The position numbers and the translations under genes are program-made. This document shows positions 1 through 10,000 of a stretch of 64,000 bases of DNA, piece after piece. The notes below the pieces were generated by a model. The model worked only from the letters and a program-made list of their open reading frames with translations. It made no database searches and was not told the origin of the DNA. The first letter of the stretch is position 1; each line of letters opens with the position of its first letter. This stretch comes from Pyrocephalus nanus (Eukaryota > Chordata > Aves > Passeriformes > Tyrannidae), in assembly GCA_038380795.1 (NCBI GenBank), contig CM076269.1, positions 7,316,001 to 7,380,000 on the forward strand, in the 5' to 3' direction.

Positions 1-585
1 TTCCTGAAGAAGAAAAAAGGTGATGAGGAGCAGTATCCAGCATGGATTTTCCAAGGTTTGCCACGCTTGAGCAAGCCTGATGACCTTCTGTGATAAAATG
101 GCAAGACGTGCAGACAAAAGGAGAGCCGTAGATGCTGCCTACCTTGACTTCAGGAAGGCTTTCAGCACCATCTCCCACAGCACACTTGCACTCAAATTGG
201 AATGTTACAGTGTGGATGGGCAGACTGCTGAACGGATGAAAATCTACCTTGACAGGCCCAAGGGGCTGAAGAGTCCCACTCCACCTGACAGCTGTTACCA
301 GGGCACCCCTTGGGAGTTTACCCTTAGACCTACACCATGGGCTATCTTTATCAGTGGTCTGCAGAACACAGAGTACAACTTTTTTATTCCCTTTTATTCT
401 TCGGGGATATTTAAGCACCGAAACACGTTGCTCAGAGAGGCCGGGGAATCTCTGTCCTAGCAGGTTTTCAAAACTTCATTGCATCAAGCCCTGAACAAAC
501 TGATTTCAGTGTTGACCCTGATGAAAGCAGGAGTTTGCACTAGAAAATCTCCTAAGGTCCCTTCCAACTGAATGATTCCATGACT
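1..585 (+). mobile_element. CR1 LINE 3' fragment, internally deleted
   Basis: This is a degraded CR1 non-LTR retrotransposon in sense orientation, cut by the left window edge. Positions 80-230 translate to a reverse-transcriptase motif A region, where YLDFRKAFSTISHS corresponds to the family pattern YLDFSKAFDTVSH. The first aspartate is kept and the one after KAF is lost. Around 290-370 the frame still resembles the stretch leading to the LINE 'IFI.DL' block. The catalytic YADD-type block is absent. From about 410 the sequence is already the 3' UTR, and it ends with the typical CR1 tail (CTAAGGTCCCTTCCAAC followed by ATGATTCCATGA, 551-583). The element is therefore 5'-truncated or cut and has lost the end of the RT domain. 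It cannot move on its own. CR1 is the dominant LINE of birds, which supports the taxonomic reading. Confidence 0.88.
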
Positions 586-3500
586 CCCAGTAAGAGTCTT
601 TTCAAAGTCAGACTTTGCCATCCATCCTATCCATAGGGTTGTCCCTATACATGGGTAGTTCTGGGCTGATATCAAAAATAAGTAAATTAACAAGTCCTTC
701 TCATCCTTGTAGCACAGAAGCAGGTTTAAGATCAATATCCTGTGCATGCTGATCCCAAATTCCATGGCAACCTTAATGTATCCCATTACCAGGAAATACC
801 CTTCACTATTTTTCTCTCCTTGCACACGTACTTATGTGATAGGGGGTAAAGAACGTGGCTCACAGAACCTTTCTGCTCTGAATCCAGATAATTTTGTATT
901 TGATATTTTTTTAAAAAAGGTATTGACGAATAATTTTTTTTTTATGTCTCCTTACAGCTTATTTATCAATGTTTTTAGTTATGGCAGATCAATTTTTTTC
1001 TATGCTCATCCATTTCTCAGTCTTTCACTTTGACTAATTTTTCATCAGCCAAATCTTTTCCTCGTGTAACTGAAAAATGAGCTAAAGTTTCACACACGTC
1101 ACTGTGTCCATAACTCTGAACATTAGTTGGGTAAGATGCAAATTGGTAACAAGGCATCCTGCCTCCCAACACTTTAAAGAAATTGAATTTTGAACTGTTC
1201 TCCTGAAAACCAAAATTTAATTACATTACTCCATTTAGTGAAGTCAGACATACTGGAACTAGTTTCCCTTACCACCTTAGGTTTCATCTCCTCACAGTCA
1301 TATTTGTACTGCAAACTCCCTGGTTAACAAATAAGACATTGCAGGCAATCCTCAAAATGAACAATAACACTGCAGTGCAGTCATTTGTTGCAGGATTGCA
1401 CATTGAAATTGGGAAGGCATTTAGCAAACAGCAGAATTGTATACTGGAATTGAACCATATATTTTCTCTCTAATTCCTTTAGTAAGACTGGTTAAACACA
1501 TTAAATTGTGCAGTTTCATATCCAAGGTCTTATTTCCAGCATTATAAAAGAATGAAAGTATTTAAACCTTCTTTGTGTGTATCATCATGAAGACAAAATC
1601 CAAACTGTAAGGAAAACTTACAAACATACAAAATTAAAGTGGCCACTGGAATTCTCTAAATTTGTGCAATTAAAGCAGCATAAAATGGAATTTCTATGAT
1701 AAATATACAAAATAATTAAGCATGAAGATACCCAGGAGCCTGTTTGGGGGCAACTATAGCATGAATTGGTGGCTTTGCCACAAACTGACGCCGAAGACCA
1801 ATTTCTTTTAATCTCATGAGAAATCCAACACTGTTCCTGAGGTGCAGTACCGTGTATATCAATAGAGGAAGCAGTTTAAACCTATTCAAACAGGAAATAT
1901 ATCTTAAAAATCCAGAAAGGTAATAGACAAACAATATATTCCTCTTCTTTATAGTTGTTTTTACTCCTGGCTGTGCAAATTAGAAGAAGTAGAAAGTTGG
2001 GATAGCAGTGAAAGACTCACCAAAATACATTTCAAAAGGAAAAAATATTTAAATTGGCATCAAAAAAAATCAATAGTGTTATACTGAGAGTGGAAGGCAG
2101 AGCGAATATGAAGTCATGTGGCTCTGAGGCCTGATCTTTTAAGCTGCTCCTAATTAAATGCAGCTTCCTCTTAGTGGATGTTAAGAGCTTTCCAGGTTAC
2201 CATCCATATTAAATGAAAGTTAGATACTTCTCTGTATGAATGTCGCAAAGTTGACCAAAAAGAGATAATGTGTGAAGACGGTGTCAAAAAATAATAGTGC
2301 TGATTCATTCTAATGTGCTCAGACATTCCTGAACTCGGATCGCTCTCGGTACCTCCTAGCATGGGTCATAATCCTTAGCAGATAAAAGCTTAATCCAAGA
2401 TAAATCGTAATAAATCCAAATGAGATTAGGCCTTTACCAAAATATCCACTGAGTGGTGTTGGATAAAAAAAAACATGTTTGAGTGACTGTGATACATCAG
2501 TGGGAGTCACTGACTGAATTCTGTAGAACTGCAGAGAAGGTGCAATAATAGTTAAAAACAAAGCAGCACTGCACTGATCAGCACCACTCGGGGGCTGGTG
2601 TTGAGTGTTCACCAGCCTCCCTTCTCAACAATATTCTTCTGATCTATGAGGCTTCATGGTTTACATCAGTGTTCTGTCAAAGTCACCTACTTTCTGAAAC
2701 AAATGTTTTATTTATCTCCTCCTTCCCACTCCTACTATTCTGAATTGGAATAAAACCTGCAGGAGCCTTAAGGCTAAATCATTCAGCGGGATCCACTGGC
2801 ATTTTCATCCCCTCTGTGTTTGGTACCGTATGATATTGGGATGACTCGTTAGGTATTTACAGTAAAGGATATCTTTTCATAGTATTTTAAAAAATCAAAA
2901 AGCCACATTCACTAAATTCACAGTGTCGTGATTGACTAAATGTATTATGGTTAGAGGTGGACAAAAATACACAAAAAAATGGTGCTAAAATCTCAGACTG
3001 CTGTGAAAGTCTAGACTCTTTACCTGGAAGAAATTTCACCCACCTTTACTTATGACACAAATATAACGTCTCAACCTGCCAGCTGTAAACAAAAAGCTGC
3101 TGCCTTGAAGCAGAAGCATTTCAGCTACATTTTAATGGATTTTTTCTGTAATAATAAAACCTACAAGAAATTCTTTTCTAAAAAAATTGTGTTGCTTTAC
3201 ATTCAGCAATTTAGAGAAAAAATCCCTACAAGAAATCACTTCTTAATAAACTGTAACCTCAATTAAATTACAGTTTGTGAATGAAGCTGCCCATGTGAGT
3301 GTGAGGTCCATTAGCATTACTGAGCACACTCGGAGTCGTGATCCGGGGACAGTGGCTTCATGGGAGTTTTTGACTGTTGGAAGAATTAAAGTTTGTATCT
3401 GATGTCCTGAAAGCCTTTGATGTGTTTATAGCTTTTATAGGTCACTTGCAAAGATAAGCTTTGTAATGGTTTTCTACACTTACCCTAGAAAAGCACCTAC

Positions 3501-5800
3501 ACACTCTTTCCATTGCTTAAAATACAGACCTATTTACTTCTGACAACATTTGCCATTTGTTCTAAACACCGTGGTGTGCATTACCCAGGTATTGATTCAA
3601 AACGCATCTTCTGAACAGGCAATTTCATCACTGAGCTCTGACAGCACAGCGAAGCCACCAGATGTTGTCACCGTCTGACTTTAGTTGGTCCCGCTGTTTC
3701 ATCATCAGGCAGTGAGAGCACAGCCCTGCCTTAGGTGTTTATGGTTTTGTGACCTGGGAAAGCCTCTTCTCACTGGCAACTCCCCCTCCATTCAGCCCAG
3801 GTTTCCAAACTCTAGCAGATGCGACTGTTGGTTGCTGGGATCAGACAAAGCAATAGGGCGGAGTGTGGGAGGAGTAACGTGAGATGCTCAGGTAGAGACA
3901 GACGCACACAAAGCACCACAGGTGATTCCTAGTGCATGTGTACAATGAGCACTCACATCCTCTGAGTTGAGACTTCACGTCACTTTCATTGCCTACAACA
4001 TAGGACTCGTTTATCTGAAGGAGAAATGTAAGTTCTTATTTTAGGAGTTTTTGTTGTTGGTTTTGCCATGTGACTTAAGAAATGAAGTAACATGAAAATG
4101 AAGTAAATCTTTTACTTTGTGTAGTACATCTGTAAATTGTGCATTAGCAGTAATGAGCTGTAAGAAACATTAACAGTTCCTTCTATTTGAGCAGGCCTAC
4201 CAAGAATTCTCTTTTCAGAATAACTATATTGGGCTTTACACTTCTCAAGGGTACAGAAGACTTTCTTATAACTATTTTTGGTTATATTTTTAAAGAGCAG
4301 TTAGGAATATAATCTGAAACTTGTATCATCAAGCAAATGCCACAGAGTGATCATTAGTTGTACAACAGTGCAGACCTTTCGCTACGTCTGTGGAGAAATA
4401 TTTGCACTGTAACCAGATCCAGTAGGAACTGTAAAATGGTAGATGTGAGTTTTTGGAGTATTAAGTAGAATTTTTATTTTTTTTTCCCCCAAAGACCTAA
4501 CAAATCTAGGCAAATAACTAAAATATTGAATAGTGCAGACTTGGTATGCAGCAAATAAAAAAGCTATGTAAGAGATGTCATTTTCTTTAGGTATAGAACT
4601 CAAAGTGACCTGCTTTTAGAAAAGCTGTTGTCTAAAGGGATGATACCTTATCATTTAATGGACTGATGCCCTGTTCCTGACTGTTGTTTGCAGCTGGACT
4701 TCTCAGATTTTAAGAATATCAATACCTCTTCAAAAGAAAGTTGTGGAGGCTTTAATTCAGGAAGGATTTCCATCATTCTGTCAAAATGCACAGAAGGGAA
4801 AGATTCAGTGCACTTACAAGTACAGCAACACTACTTTGGGTTGGAGAGAAGTATTCTGAGACCAGTACACTGTTTAGCAGCAGATGATTTTTAATGCAAG
4901 ACAGAGTACACTGAGAAAGTCAAATTTGTTCATGGGGAGGAAAAAATAATCTTACTTTTGCTTTGTCTGGATTTCTGACAATGGCATTTCACATCTCCTC
5001 TTTTTGGAATAATTTATGTATTTTAGGAGATGTCTGCACAGAGCAGATCACGGGTCCTTTCCCTACATGATAGTTTGTCTCTAAAACAAGAGGATTTGGA
5101 CCAAACTAATAGACAGATGAAGCCAAACAAACAAATTGCTGCTATGCTAATTTCTGAAACAGATGGCTCTGATCCAGCATTTGCTGGGAAATGCAATTCC
5201 TTGTCAATCTAACACAGAATCATGTATGTCTCTCTGTCATCCTGTATGTATAGCACATAAGAAGAAATCTGGCTCAGGATACTCCACCCACAGCTAAATT
5301 TATACACAAAGAACTGAAAATCAAAGTGCATAAACAAGTACAAATTCTGCCATCCTTACTGAAAGCAGAGATTGGACCCTGTTTTGAAGTTCCAGGTACA
5401 GATCTTCAAAAGGCCCGAGATGTTCAGTCTTTCCTCACTTCGTGTGAGAAATACCCTTGAAATTAATGCAAGCTTGCAGCACTAGAGTAAACCAGGCAGG
5501 CCATCCTATAAGCATCTAAATTTCTAGACTCAAAGTATTTCATTTATATGTCTGAATGTTTGTTATTTTTCTCCCTGAAGAAAAAGTCAGTAAAAATGTA
5601 AATAATTTTGCACCCACGTTCCTGGCCAGGCCACAGCTGAGACTGTGGGTCTAACTCAGCTCCCTCGGTGTCTGTCTTCACTGTTGGTGCATCTGCAGCT
5701 AAATTTAGCCTAATGCTAAGAATGACCTACACAGCAAGGAAATAAACTGTTTGAAAAAATATAGGACAAAGCTTATGTCTAAGGCAAAGCTTCCCACAAC
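586..5800. other. Non-coding stretch, probably AGBL4 intron 1 or flank
   Basis: This is AT-rich DNA without a recognisable gene. If the minus-strand exon at 6.1 kb is AGBL4 exon 1, the stretch lies in its first intron. AGBL4 exon 2 would encode a segment containing KYIVLPTGYCGQPKKG, and no reading frame here matches it. Several open stretches directly follow AG splice-acceptor-like sites: + strand 4694-4856 and 5027-5212, minus strand 2319-2528 and 1716-1881. They are listed as findings because I cannot match them to any protein. Confidence 0.5.
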
Positions 5801-6102
5801 GTTCTATTTGCGGCGCGCGATCATACATTTGTGTCACATCATCTTATCCTTTCCTTGAGCACCGATTGAAAGGAAAAAAAAAAAAAAAAGGCGGCTTTTT
5901 AACCTACTCAAAACCCTCCTTCGTGCATCTTCACGGAGGGAGAGGGTCACGGACCAGGGGGGAACACCTCCCAGGTTCTGTTCCAACATGGGGAGGCACC
6001 GGTGAGGGAGCGCAGCCGCGGGGGACCTCTGGGGACGTTGCCGCGGTGCTCGCCCGGTCCGCACAGGTGTCCCCCCTGTCCCGCACCCCTCCCAGCCCTC
6101 AC

Positions 6103-6126
6103 AGGTGCTGCCGGCCCGCTCGCCAT
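6103..6126 (-). CDS. AGBL4: Candidate AGBL4 first coding exon (MASGPAAP)
   Basis: On the minus strand an ATG opens eight codons, MASGPAAP, followed directly by a GTGAGG splice donor at 6102. AGBL4 encodes cytosolic carboxypeptidase 6, a metallocarboxypeptidase of the M14 family that trims polyglutamate side chains from tubulin and other proteins. The mammalian protein begins with a short, poorly conserved small-residue segment containing 'SAPEAG', so an exon ending in 'AAP' is compatible. The zinc-binding and catalytic parts lie many exons away and are not in the window. The start context is mediocre, with C at -3 and G at +4. Support comes from the CpG island, the strand, and the head-to-head position relative to ELAVL4. 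The exon is too short for sequence alone to prove its identity, and another ATG or a non-coding first exon is possible. Confidence 0.42.
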
Positions 6127-6169
6127 AAGAGCCCCCCCCGCACCCACCTCCCGCGGCCACTCGAGCTCC

Positions 6170-6180
6170 AAGATGGCGGC
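6170..6180 (+). promoter_or_regulatory. YY1 motif
   Basis: AAGATGGCGGC is the classical YY1 recognition sequence. It sits 44 bp upstream, on the transcribed minus strand, of the candidate AGBL4 start codon and inside the CpG island. YY1 sites of this form commonly lie close to transcription starts. Confidence 0.7.
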
Positions 6181-6241
6181 GCTGCCGCCTCACACCGCCC
6201 CGTAGGCGCCGCGCGGGAGACCCCGTAGCCGCCGCTCTCGC

Positions 6242-6247
6242 CACGTG
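6242..6247. promoter_or_regulatory. E-box CACGTG
   Basis: A palindromic CACGTG (USF/MYC-type E-box) lies in the CpG island between the YY1 motif and the ETS-type site. Occupancy is unknown. Confidence 0.5.
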
Positions 6248-6287
6248 CCCGCGGCTCGCGCAACCGTCGCTCGTGGCGCCCCCTCGG

Positions 6288-6293
6288 CGGAAG
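6288..6293 (+). promoter_or_regulatory. ETS-type site CGGAAG
   Basis: CGGAAG matches the core of ETS/GABP sites that are common in CpG-island promoters. Immediately downstream, an ATG with six codons (MRGRDA) ends at a GTGAGG donor (6312). This would fit a divergent + strand transcript, but nothing else supports one. Confidence 0.45.
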
Positions 6294-6849
6294 ATGCGCG
6301 GTCGGGACGCGGTGAGGAACTCGCACCCCCCGGAGCGGGGCGGGGCACGGGGGGAACGGGGATGGGGGGGACAGACGCTGGGAGAGCGGCGGGCGGGCAG
6401 CGCGGGCGCCTTTTCCCGCGTTCTGCCTCCACCGCGCTGGTGAGCGCTGCCGCGGCGCGGAGGTGAAGGCGGCGGGGTGCGGGGGACACGCACACACACA
6501 CATAGACACACCGCGCATCCCCCGCTTCGGGCGGAGAATCCGCGCTCGGGGCGTCGAGCGCCGCTGGCAGCGGGAGGCGGTGCCCGCCGGGAGCGGGGCC
6601 GCGCGCGGAGCTGGTTGGGTGATCTGCCTGCGTTCCTTTTTTTCTTTTTTTTTTCCTTTTTTTGTAAGGAAAAAAAAAAGTGATTGTTGCGTGGTGGTTC
6701 CTAAACTAGCGTTTTTTGAAAGAAAATGTGTCCACCGGAGCTTTGCGGGGTGGCGGCGGCCGAGGGCGCATCGCCCGTGCCAGACCCGGGCGGGACCGGC
6801 GAGGTCCATCAGGGCAGAGACCCTGCGAGTGCCTTGGGCTCCGTCCTGG

Positions 6850-7055
6850 ACCTGTGCCCCTGCCGTGGCATCTCCTCTGTTCTCTGCTCTGTACCTGTGC
6901 CCCTGCCATGGCATCTCCTCCTTTCTCTGCTCTGTACCTCTGTCCCTGCCGTGGCGTGTTCTTCTTTCTATACCTGTGCCCCTGCCGTGGCTTGTCCTCC
7001 GTTCTGTACCTGCACCCCTGCCGATTCCTTCTCCCTGTACCTTTGCACCTGGTGA
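6850..7055 (+). repeat. Minisatellite, 43/36/31-bp units
   Basis: Five tandem copies start with ACCTGTGCCCCTGCCGTGGC or a close variant, at 6850, 6893, 6936, 6972 and 7008, with a partial sixth at 7039. Unit lengths are 43, 43, 36, 36 and 31 bp. The shortening is in the TC-rich second half, while the CCCCTGCCGTGG core is kept. The array begins just outside the CpG island. It leaves frames open on the + strand, but there is no sign that it is translated. Confidence 0.9.
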
Positions 7056-10000
7056 TGTTCAGGCTCAACCTTCCAGGCTTAACCCAATTTAAGGTGTTTT
7101 TAATTAAAGTCTTTACCCATGATTTGTGTAGTTTTAAGTGCCTAATAGTTACTCTGGAAGTTGGCGCTGGTTTTGTGCTGGTAGGGTTTTTTCCTGCAGC
7201 GGGCTGATGGCATGAGGTATTCCCAGATATTAAAAGGTTAGCTTGGATGTAGTTGAGACTTCTGTTCATTTGTTATTCCAGGTAAAAAAAAGTCTGTTGC
7301 TAAAGTAAGGTCTGTCAGTGAACACGTGTGTTAATATATTTCCCTAAATTCTTTCCTTGAGTTCTTTTCAAGTGCAATGGCAGGCCTTGAATAAACTCAC
7401 ACTGGTTGTGGAGGCCTTAAGGCAGTAAGGCTGCTTTCAGTGATAAATCATCTTTTAAATTTCACCAAAGCAAGAGTAGGACGTACTCATATTGCATTAC
7501 TTTTTCAGTTTGTTTATTGGTTCTTAAGCAGGTCTCCAACTGACTTTTTTTGGAAGGCTATTGTCACAATGGCACCCTCAGTGCCATATAAGATTTATAT
7601 TGTCTCTTTGTATTAATAGAAGGCCACTTAGTACTATTTAATAGGTAAGTTGGAGGCTTATTTTTGTGCCAACATTTGGCCTTTTCTTGTAAAAAGGGCC
7701 AGTTAGAGCACTTGAGAATTTTTTTGATAAAAACAAAGCAGTAGTCCCCTTTTTTTTTTTAAATTAAAAGTTCCAGAACAGTTTTGAAAACCTTAAACAA
7801 GGAAGTTCTAGTGGTTGAGAAGCAGAACCTGCAACACATTCAAAGCAAAAATGAAATTGATAGTCTAATTTTACTATCCACACTGAGTGACATCTGAAAT
7901 AGTAAGGAAGCCTAAATGATGAAAAGTAAATTAGATTTTTAAATTAGGTAATGTTTGAAGATGTTAGAGTATTACTACATTTATTTCCTTGTTAATATTC
8001 TGAGATGTTTTAGGAAAAAGTAAGGAAAGATAAATCATACCAAAATAATTTAAATGACACTTTAAAAAAATCAATTACAATGTGAGGCTTATTGCTATGC
8101 AGAAGAAAAAGCCTTTGCACAGAAATAAGCCTTTTACCTAATTCCACCTATTGAGCAGAAAAATGTAGACTAGGGAGAAAGTGCTTGTCTACCTTTGGCA
8201 GTGGAGGAGCCTGGGAATAGTCTGAGGAAAAGGAGATTCTGTTCCATCTCAGCATTGCTGGTGAGATACCTGGCACAGGCATGGATGTTTCATCTCAATT
8301 TTAAAGGAGTTTTGAAACTTTTTTAGCCATGTAGAGGAAGGCCTCTTTATTTTTGTCTCTGCACAGAAGGAAACGCCTCAAATGTAAAAGTTTAGTGGCT
8401 TTCAAGGAAGATGTCTGCTATGGTGTTAGTAAAGACAAGATTGCTTCACAAGTTCAGGATACCCTGGTTTTGTGGAGGGTGAAAAAAGGGACAGTCTACA
8501 GCCATAATAGTCTGAAAGCTGCAGTTAGGACAGCAATTGCCTGGAACTTTTAAATGTGGAATGAGGAAGATGTTGTGGTGAGCAGCCAACTCTTCCTGGG
8601 TACTTTTTGGGTGATACACCAGAACAGAACTTTAAGAGGACATAAATTTCTCACAGTGTAAGAATATTTTAAAAAGTAGAATTTTGCTTCTATGTTGTTG
8701 CAGAAGCAACTTTCTGGAAGATGGTTCCTGCTCAGCCTGATAAGCAGAAAGAGTTAACATGTATCTCAATAGAGTGTGGGTTTAGTGCCAGGACTGTAGG
8801 GGAGAGGCAGAAGTCGTTAATTGCAAATCATTTTGGTGTTTGCATTCTGGGATTGTGGGCAGGAATTCCTTTTTTACCCGTTTTTCTTTTGCCTAGGTGT
8901 ACTTGGGATTTTTACAGCTGAGAGTCAGCAACTTTTTATTAATTTTCTGGAAATAGATGTGTAGCAAATAAGTTCTTAAATAACTCCAGGTTGTGTCAGC
9001 ATTTTTCTTTGCTTGTTTCTATCAGCATTAACTAAGTGTTACTGTTCAAATCAGCATGGCAACAGTTTTGAAGAATGGCAAAAGTAATGAGAATGGATGT
9101 ATTTTCATGAAAAGGGTAGTATATAAGAGGAAAGAAGTAAAACCTTAATATTGCCAGTTAGATTCCTATTATCTGTAACGGCTTTCTGGCCTTAAGGGAA
9201 GTTGATACCTAACAGTAAAATCTGTGTGAAGCAGCATCATGTTCTTGTACCGGTCTGGCTGCCTGGATAAAAGAAAAACATGTGGAGTGTAGCATTATTG
9301 ATGTGGCAATTGTATCAGGATCCATTTGTAGTAACTGTGGATTTTTTTCTAGATGAATAGAGGGAGTATAATAATTACAATTCTGGCCCTGCAAGAATTA
9401 TACTGACCTAGGCAGAAAAGAGCGTGTCTCAAAACTAATGACAAAATATGCCAGACAGATGAAGTTTAATCTCTAGGGTATTTTCTTCACTTTTGCTCAG
9501 TTTTTAAAGAAATTGGATGGAAAAATCCTGCGTTCAAACAACAGAGGAGTGCAGACAAGATGCAGAATTAAAGAGCAAGCTGAAAAATCATGACTAAACT
9601 CAATAACAGTGACAAAATAATTGTGGTCACTTTTAATTAGCCTGTTTATTTCACGGTACCAATTCAGATTTTTCTAAGGAAGTATATACGCTGCTGTTTT
9701 TTTAATTAGCTCTCCTTGATTTTTCGTACATATCTTAATTAAAAGTTTGGTTGTAGTTGTTAATTATGATGTACTTGTTTAGCCCTTTGTTTAGTCTTTG
9801 TTCTGTTTATGAATGCTGCCTTCGAACAGCGTTGCTCTTACTCAAACATCTTGCATGATAGTTTTCCTTGGGGGTTACGGAAATGATAATCAGCCTTATG
9901 CTTGCTCTGTTTCCAGGTGCCAGTAAGAGACTCTTTGGAAACCATAGCTCAACAAACAGACGTTTCATGTTCTTCTGTGACCTAGTCCAGTTTGTCAGAG

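Larger units (their letters stand above)
5805..6830. promoter_or_regulatory. AGBL4: CpG island promoter, probably AGBL4
   Basis: GC content and CpG density rise sharply from the GGCGCGCG run near 5812 and fall again after about 6830. Promoter-type motifs cluster inside it: YY1 (6170-6180), an E-box CACGTG (6242-6247) and an ETS-type CGGAAG (6288-6293). No TATA box is evident, as is usual for broad CpG promoters. The island lies about 20 kb upstream of the ELAVL4 promoter. In other vertebrates AGBL4 is the 5' neighbour of ELAVL4 and is transcribed away from it, so this is the expected place for the AGBL4 promoter. That assignment is inference from gene order plus the exon candidate at 6103-6126. 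Very long reading frames cross the island on both strands, but they result from few stop codons in GC-rich DNA. Confidence 0.75.

Noticed and set aside
6294..6311. Six-codon + strand exon MRGRDA with GTGAGG donor
   Set aside because: It is too short, no downstream exon is identifiable, and the island is better explained by the minus-strand gene.
5834..6914. Long overlapping open frames on both strands in the CpG island (up to 271 codons)
   Set aside because: GC-rich DNA lacks stop codons. The translations are Arg/Ala/Pro/Gly-rich without domains and run through homopolymers. They overlap each other in several frames.
6463..7269. Open frames across the minisatellite with repeated CPCRG/APAVA-type peptides
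   Set aside because: The peptide repeats simply reflect the tandem DNA units, which are open in several frames on both strands.
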